The notes under the pieces are model-generated. The model was not told the DNA's origin, did no database searches, and saw only the letters and a program-made list of their open reading frames with translations. 8,153 nucleotides of DNA, from positions 1-8,153 of the forward strand of contig JAKAEF010000044.1 of the NCBI GenBank assembly GCA_021820025.1, in the 5' to 3' direction. The position numbers and the translations under genes were made by a program. Of the stretch, positions 6,413-8,153 are shown one piece after another. The stretch is from a bacterium (lineage in GTDB: Bacteria; Patescibacteriota; Microgenomatia; Levybacterales; UBA12049). The number at the start of each line of letters is the position of its first letter. The stretch's first letter is position 1.

Positions 6413-6442
6413 ATCATAGCCAGAATGCTCTTACCCTGTCAA
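6413..6442 (-). promoter_or_regulatory. Sigma70-type promoter, predicted leaderless start
   Basis: On the minus strand a perfect -35 box TTGACA (6442-6437) is followed by an 18-nt spacer and a -10 box TATGAT (6418-6413, 5 of 6 matches to TATAAT). Six bases, GAACAT, separate the -10 box from the ATG at 6406, so the usual start point (+1) falls on the A of ATG. It sits 11 nt after the stop of the RodZ-like gene and should drive the DUF948-like and YtxH-like pair independently of ftsK and the RodZ-like gene. Confidence 0.7.
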
Positions 6443-6453
6443 GGAGATTTGCA

Positions 6454-7092
6454 TTATTGACTCTTTAGCATTATGTGAAGCAAATCTACAGAAATCCTTC
6501 CAAAATTATTAACTGTTTTTACCGTAATGGTATTCGCTCCCGAAAAAACTGTTATGTCTTTTTTAAAATTTCCATCTTTGTCGGTGAAAGCTGGAAGATC
6601 ATTTATTGTTACGGTATCATTGGGGTCTGTTTTACCTTTTACAGTAATAATTTGTGTAGATACCAAAGCATTTTCTTCTGGACTGGTAATTGTTAATGGT
6701 GGATTAATAAACGCAGAGCGATATTGAAAAATTACATAAAAAATCACAAAAACCAAACCTAATATAATCAAAAGACTTGGCCATCCAAATCTAAATCCTG
6801 GAAGAGCACTATGTTCTGGTTTGGTAAAGCTTTTTGGTAATACTCCTAAATATTCTCTTTCATCAAATTCACGTTTAAAAATAGCTAGTGTTTCTCTGAC
6901 TGGAAGCTCTAAAAATTCTGCATAATTTCGAATAAATCCCTGAATATATGCACTTGATGGAAGTGATTTATAATCTCCTTTTTCTATTGCATATAAAAAG
7001 GGCACTCTAATTTTTGTTGCTTTTGCTACTTCTTCTAAGCTATAGCCTTTTCTGACTCTTTCTTTTTGTAATCGTTCTCCAACACGTTGCAT
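6454..7092 (-). CDS. RodZ-like protein: HTH domain, membrane helix, Ig-like outer domain
   Basis: A 212-residue bitopic membrane protein. Residues about 4-75 form a Cro/C1-type helix-turn-helix of the RodZ kind (GERLQKERVRKGYSLEEVAKA, then YAIEKGDY, then YIQGFIRNYAEFL). In RodZ this domain binds MreB rather than DNA and helps set cell shape. A Pro/aromatic linker leads to a membrane helix at about 105-124. Residues about 131-207 outside look like a bacterial Ig-like beta domain (TSPEENALV, VKGKTDPNDTVTIND, GNFKKDITV). I chose the ATG at 7092 because MQRVGERLQ matches the normal start of the family; a TTG at 7131 would add 13 residues and overlap ftsK. No good Shine-Dalgarno precedes 7092. The gene follows ftsK by 16 nt, suggesting cotranscription. 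No mreB is in the window, so whether it acts with MreB is open. Confidence 0.87.
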   Translation of the reverse strand: MQRVGERLQKERVRKGYSLEEVAKATKIRVPFLYAIEKGDYKSLPSSAYIQGFIRNYAEFLELPVRETLAIFKREFDEREYLGVLPKSFTKPEHSALPGFRFGWPSLLIILGLVFVIFYVIFQYRSAFINPPLTITSPEENALVSTQIITVKGKTDPNDTVTINDLPAFTDKDGNFKKDITVFSGANTITVKTVNNFGRISVDLLHIMLKSQ

Positions 7093-7108
7093 ATTTTGCA
7101 GAAAAGTA

Positions 7109-8153
7109 TTACCCTTCTTGAAGTCTGGCAATTACTTCTTCTGCATTTCTTAAGAGAACATCTCGAGGCTTACTCCCCTCTGATGGTCCAACAACACCTA
7201 ATTCCTGTAACTGATCCAGGATTCTTGCAGCTCGTGAATAGCCAAGAGATAATTTTCTTTGTAAAAGTGATGCAGATGCTCTATCAAATTGGCAAACAAT
7301 TCGAATTGCTTCTTCAACCAGAGCATCATCTCCTGATTTAGCAGAGGTTGCAGTTGCTCCTGCTCCTTTTTTAACTAAAACAGGTTGTTCGGTGACTTCT
7401 TCTGTGTAATTAACAACAGGATTTTTTTGCTTAAGATAGGTTACTAATTTTTGCACTTCTTTTTCTGAAACAAATGCACCTTGAATTCTACTTGGTTTTG
7501 CCTGATCTGGTGGAACATATAACATATCTCCTCTTCCTAACAATTTTTCAGCACCTGGTGTATCTAAGATAACTCTGGAATCCATTAACGATGCAACGTT
7601 AAATGCAATTCTGGCCGGAATATTTGCTTTAATAAGACCAGTAATAACATCAACCGATGGACGCTGTGTTGCGACAACTAAATGGATTCCGGTAGCACGA
7701 GCCATTTGTGCAAGTCTAGCGATTGCATCTTCAACTTCAACTGGTGCATATGCCATTAAATCGGCCAACTCATCAATAAAAATAACAATATAAGGAAATG
7801 CTTGAAAACCAGATAATTCATTATAAGATTCAAGATTTCTAACCCCTGCTTCTGCAAACGTCTTATATCTTCTATCCATTTCTCCCATTGCCCACTTAAG
7901 TGCAGATAAAATTTTGTCTGGTTCTACAATAACTGGTGTAAGAAGATGGGGAATGCCATTGTACGTTGTTAATTCAACCCGTTTTGGATCAATCATAATA
8001 AACTTAACTTCGGCAGGTGAAGCTCTAAACAAAATTGAAGTAATAAATGAATTAATACAAACAGATTTTCCAGAACCGGTTGTACCTGCAATTAGCACAT
8101 GAGGCATTTTTGCAATATCTGCAACAACTGGATTTCCAGAAACATCCAATCCC
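7109..8153 (-). CDS. ftsK: FtsK/SpoIIIE DNA translocase, motor and gamma domains (partial, 5' end outside window)
   Basis: The C-terminal part (about 348 residues) of an FtsK/SpoIIIE translocase, a hexameric ATP-driven pump that moves chromosomal DNA through the division septum. The frame is open to the window edge, so the N-terminal membrane region lies outside. Visible motifs are Walker A GTTGSGKS (Lys codon 8066-8068), Walker B VIFIDELAD (Asp-Glu around 7769-7774), ATQRPSVDVITGLIKANIPAR, and GAEKLLGRGDMLY. After an Ala/Thr/Lys-rich linker comes the winged-helix gamma domain (SLLQRKLSLGYSRAARILDQ, then GPSEGSKPRDVL), which in known members reads polarity signals on DNA. The stop is at 7111-7109, 16 nt before the RodZ-like gene. 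All key motor motifs seen are intact, so nothing suggests decay. Confidence 0.97.
   Translation of the reverse strand, partial: GLDVSGNPVVADIAKMPHVLIAGTTGSGKSVCINSFITSILFRASPAEVKFIMIDPKRVELTTYNGIPHLLTPVIVEPDKILSALKWAMGEMDRRYKTFAEAGVRNLESYNELSGFQAFPYIVIFIDELADLMAYAPVEVEDAIARLAQMARATGIHLVVATQRPSVDVITGLIKANIPARIAFNVASLMDSRVILDTPGAEKLLGRGDMLYVPPDQAKPSRIQGAFVSEKEVQKLVTYLKQKNPVVNYTEEVTEQPVLVKKGAGATATSAKSGDDALVEEAIRIVCQFDRASASLLQRKLSLGYSRAARILDQLQELGVVGPSEGSKPRDVLLRNAEEVIARLQEG

Noticed and set aside
7093..7131. TTG start for the RodZ-like gene, adding 13 residues
   Set aside because: It overlaps the end of ftsK by 23 nt and uses a rarer start codon. The ATG at 7092 gives the normal family N-terminus.
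7087..7341. Open frame on the plus strand opposite ftsK and the RodZ-like gene
   Set aside because: It lies antisense to well-conserved ftsK codons, has no recognisable domain, and reads as a shadow of the real gene. The same applies to the other antisense frames under the fusion gene, the phosphorylase and mltG.
1..8153. CRISPR arrays, tRNA or rRNA genes, insertion sequences, attachment sites
   Set aside because: No regularly spaced repeats, RNA-gene-like structures, transposase motifs or paired terminal repeats were seen; nearly all bases lie within confident protein genes.

Overview
The window looks like a piece of an AT-rich chromosome from a Candidate Phyla Radiation (Patescibacteria) bacterium, probably of the Microgenomates type. 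The evidence is a combination of features, not a single marker: an alanyl-tRNA synthetase that stops without the usual C-terminal domain, a large fusion of an FtsA/PilM-like domain to a baseplate-J-like extracellular domain, a sortase, an AMP-phosphorylase-type nucleotide phosphorylase, and very tight gene packing. TGA is used as a normal stop (two start/stop overlaps depend on it), so the TGA=glycine code of Gracilibacteria and Absconditabacteria does not apply. The lineage is inferred from remembered family patterns and was not tested.

Left part, plus strand (1-5807): five genes are packed into one apparent operon: the 3' end of alaS, the large membrane fusion protein, a sortase, an AMP/thymidine phosphorylase family enzyme, and the endolytic murein transglycosylase MltG. 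The junctions are a 6-nt gap, then overlaps of 8, 4 and 4 nt. None of the four starts visible on this strand has a recognisable Shine-Dalgarno sequence, so translational coupling is likely. Three of the five products are membrane-anchored proteins with large parts outside the membrane, and these probably work at the cell wall.

Right part, minus strand (5839-8153): reading leftward, there is the 3' part of an FtsK/SpoIIIE DNA translocase, a RodZ-like protein (HTH domain, one membrane helix, Ig-like outer domain), and two small single-span membrane proteins (DUF948-like and YtxH-like). A strong sigma70-type promoter lies between the RodZ-like gene and the small-protein pair. It is placed so that transcription should begin at the A of the start codon, giving a leaderless mRNA. 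The YtxH-like gene, second in this pair, has the only strong Shine-Dalgarno sequence in the window.

The two gene clusters converge on a 31-bp spacer with no convincing terminator. Apart from the phosphorylase and alaS, the region is about the cell envelope and division: wall cutting (MltG), protein attachment or processing (sortase), shape and division (RodZ-like, FtsK), and a transmembrane scaffold of unknown role. I see no tRNA, rRNA, CRISPR array, insertion sequence or phage integration signal. The most unusual items are the inside-outside fusion protein, an A9 run in its linker where a slip of one base either way would give a short soluble form, the predicted leaderless promoter, and the phosphorylase without the usual archaeal N-terminal domain.
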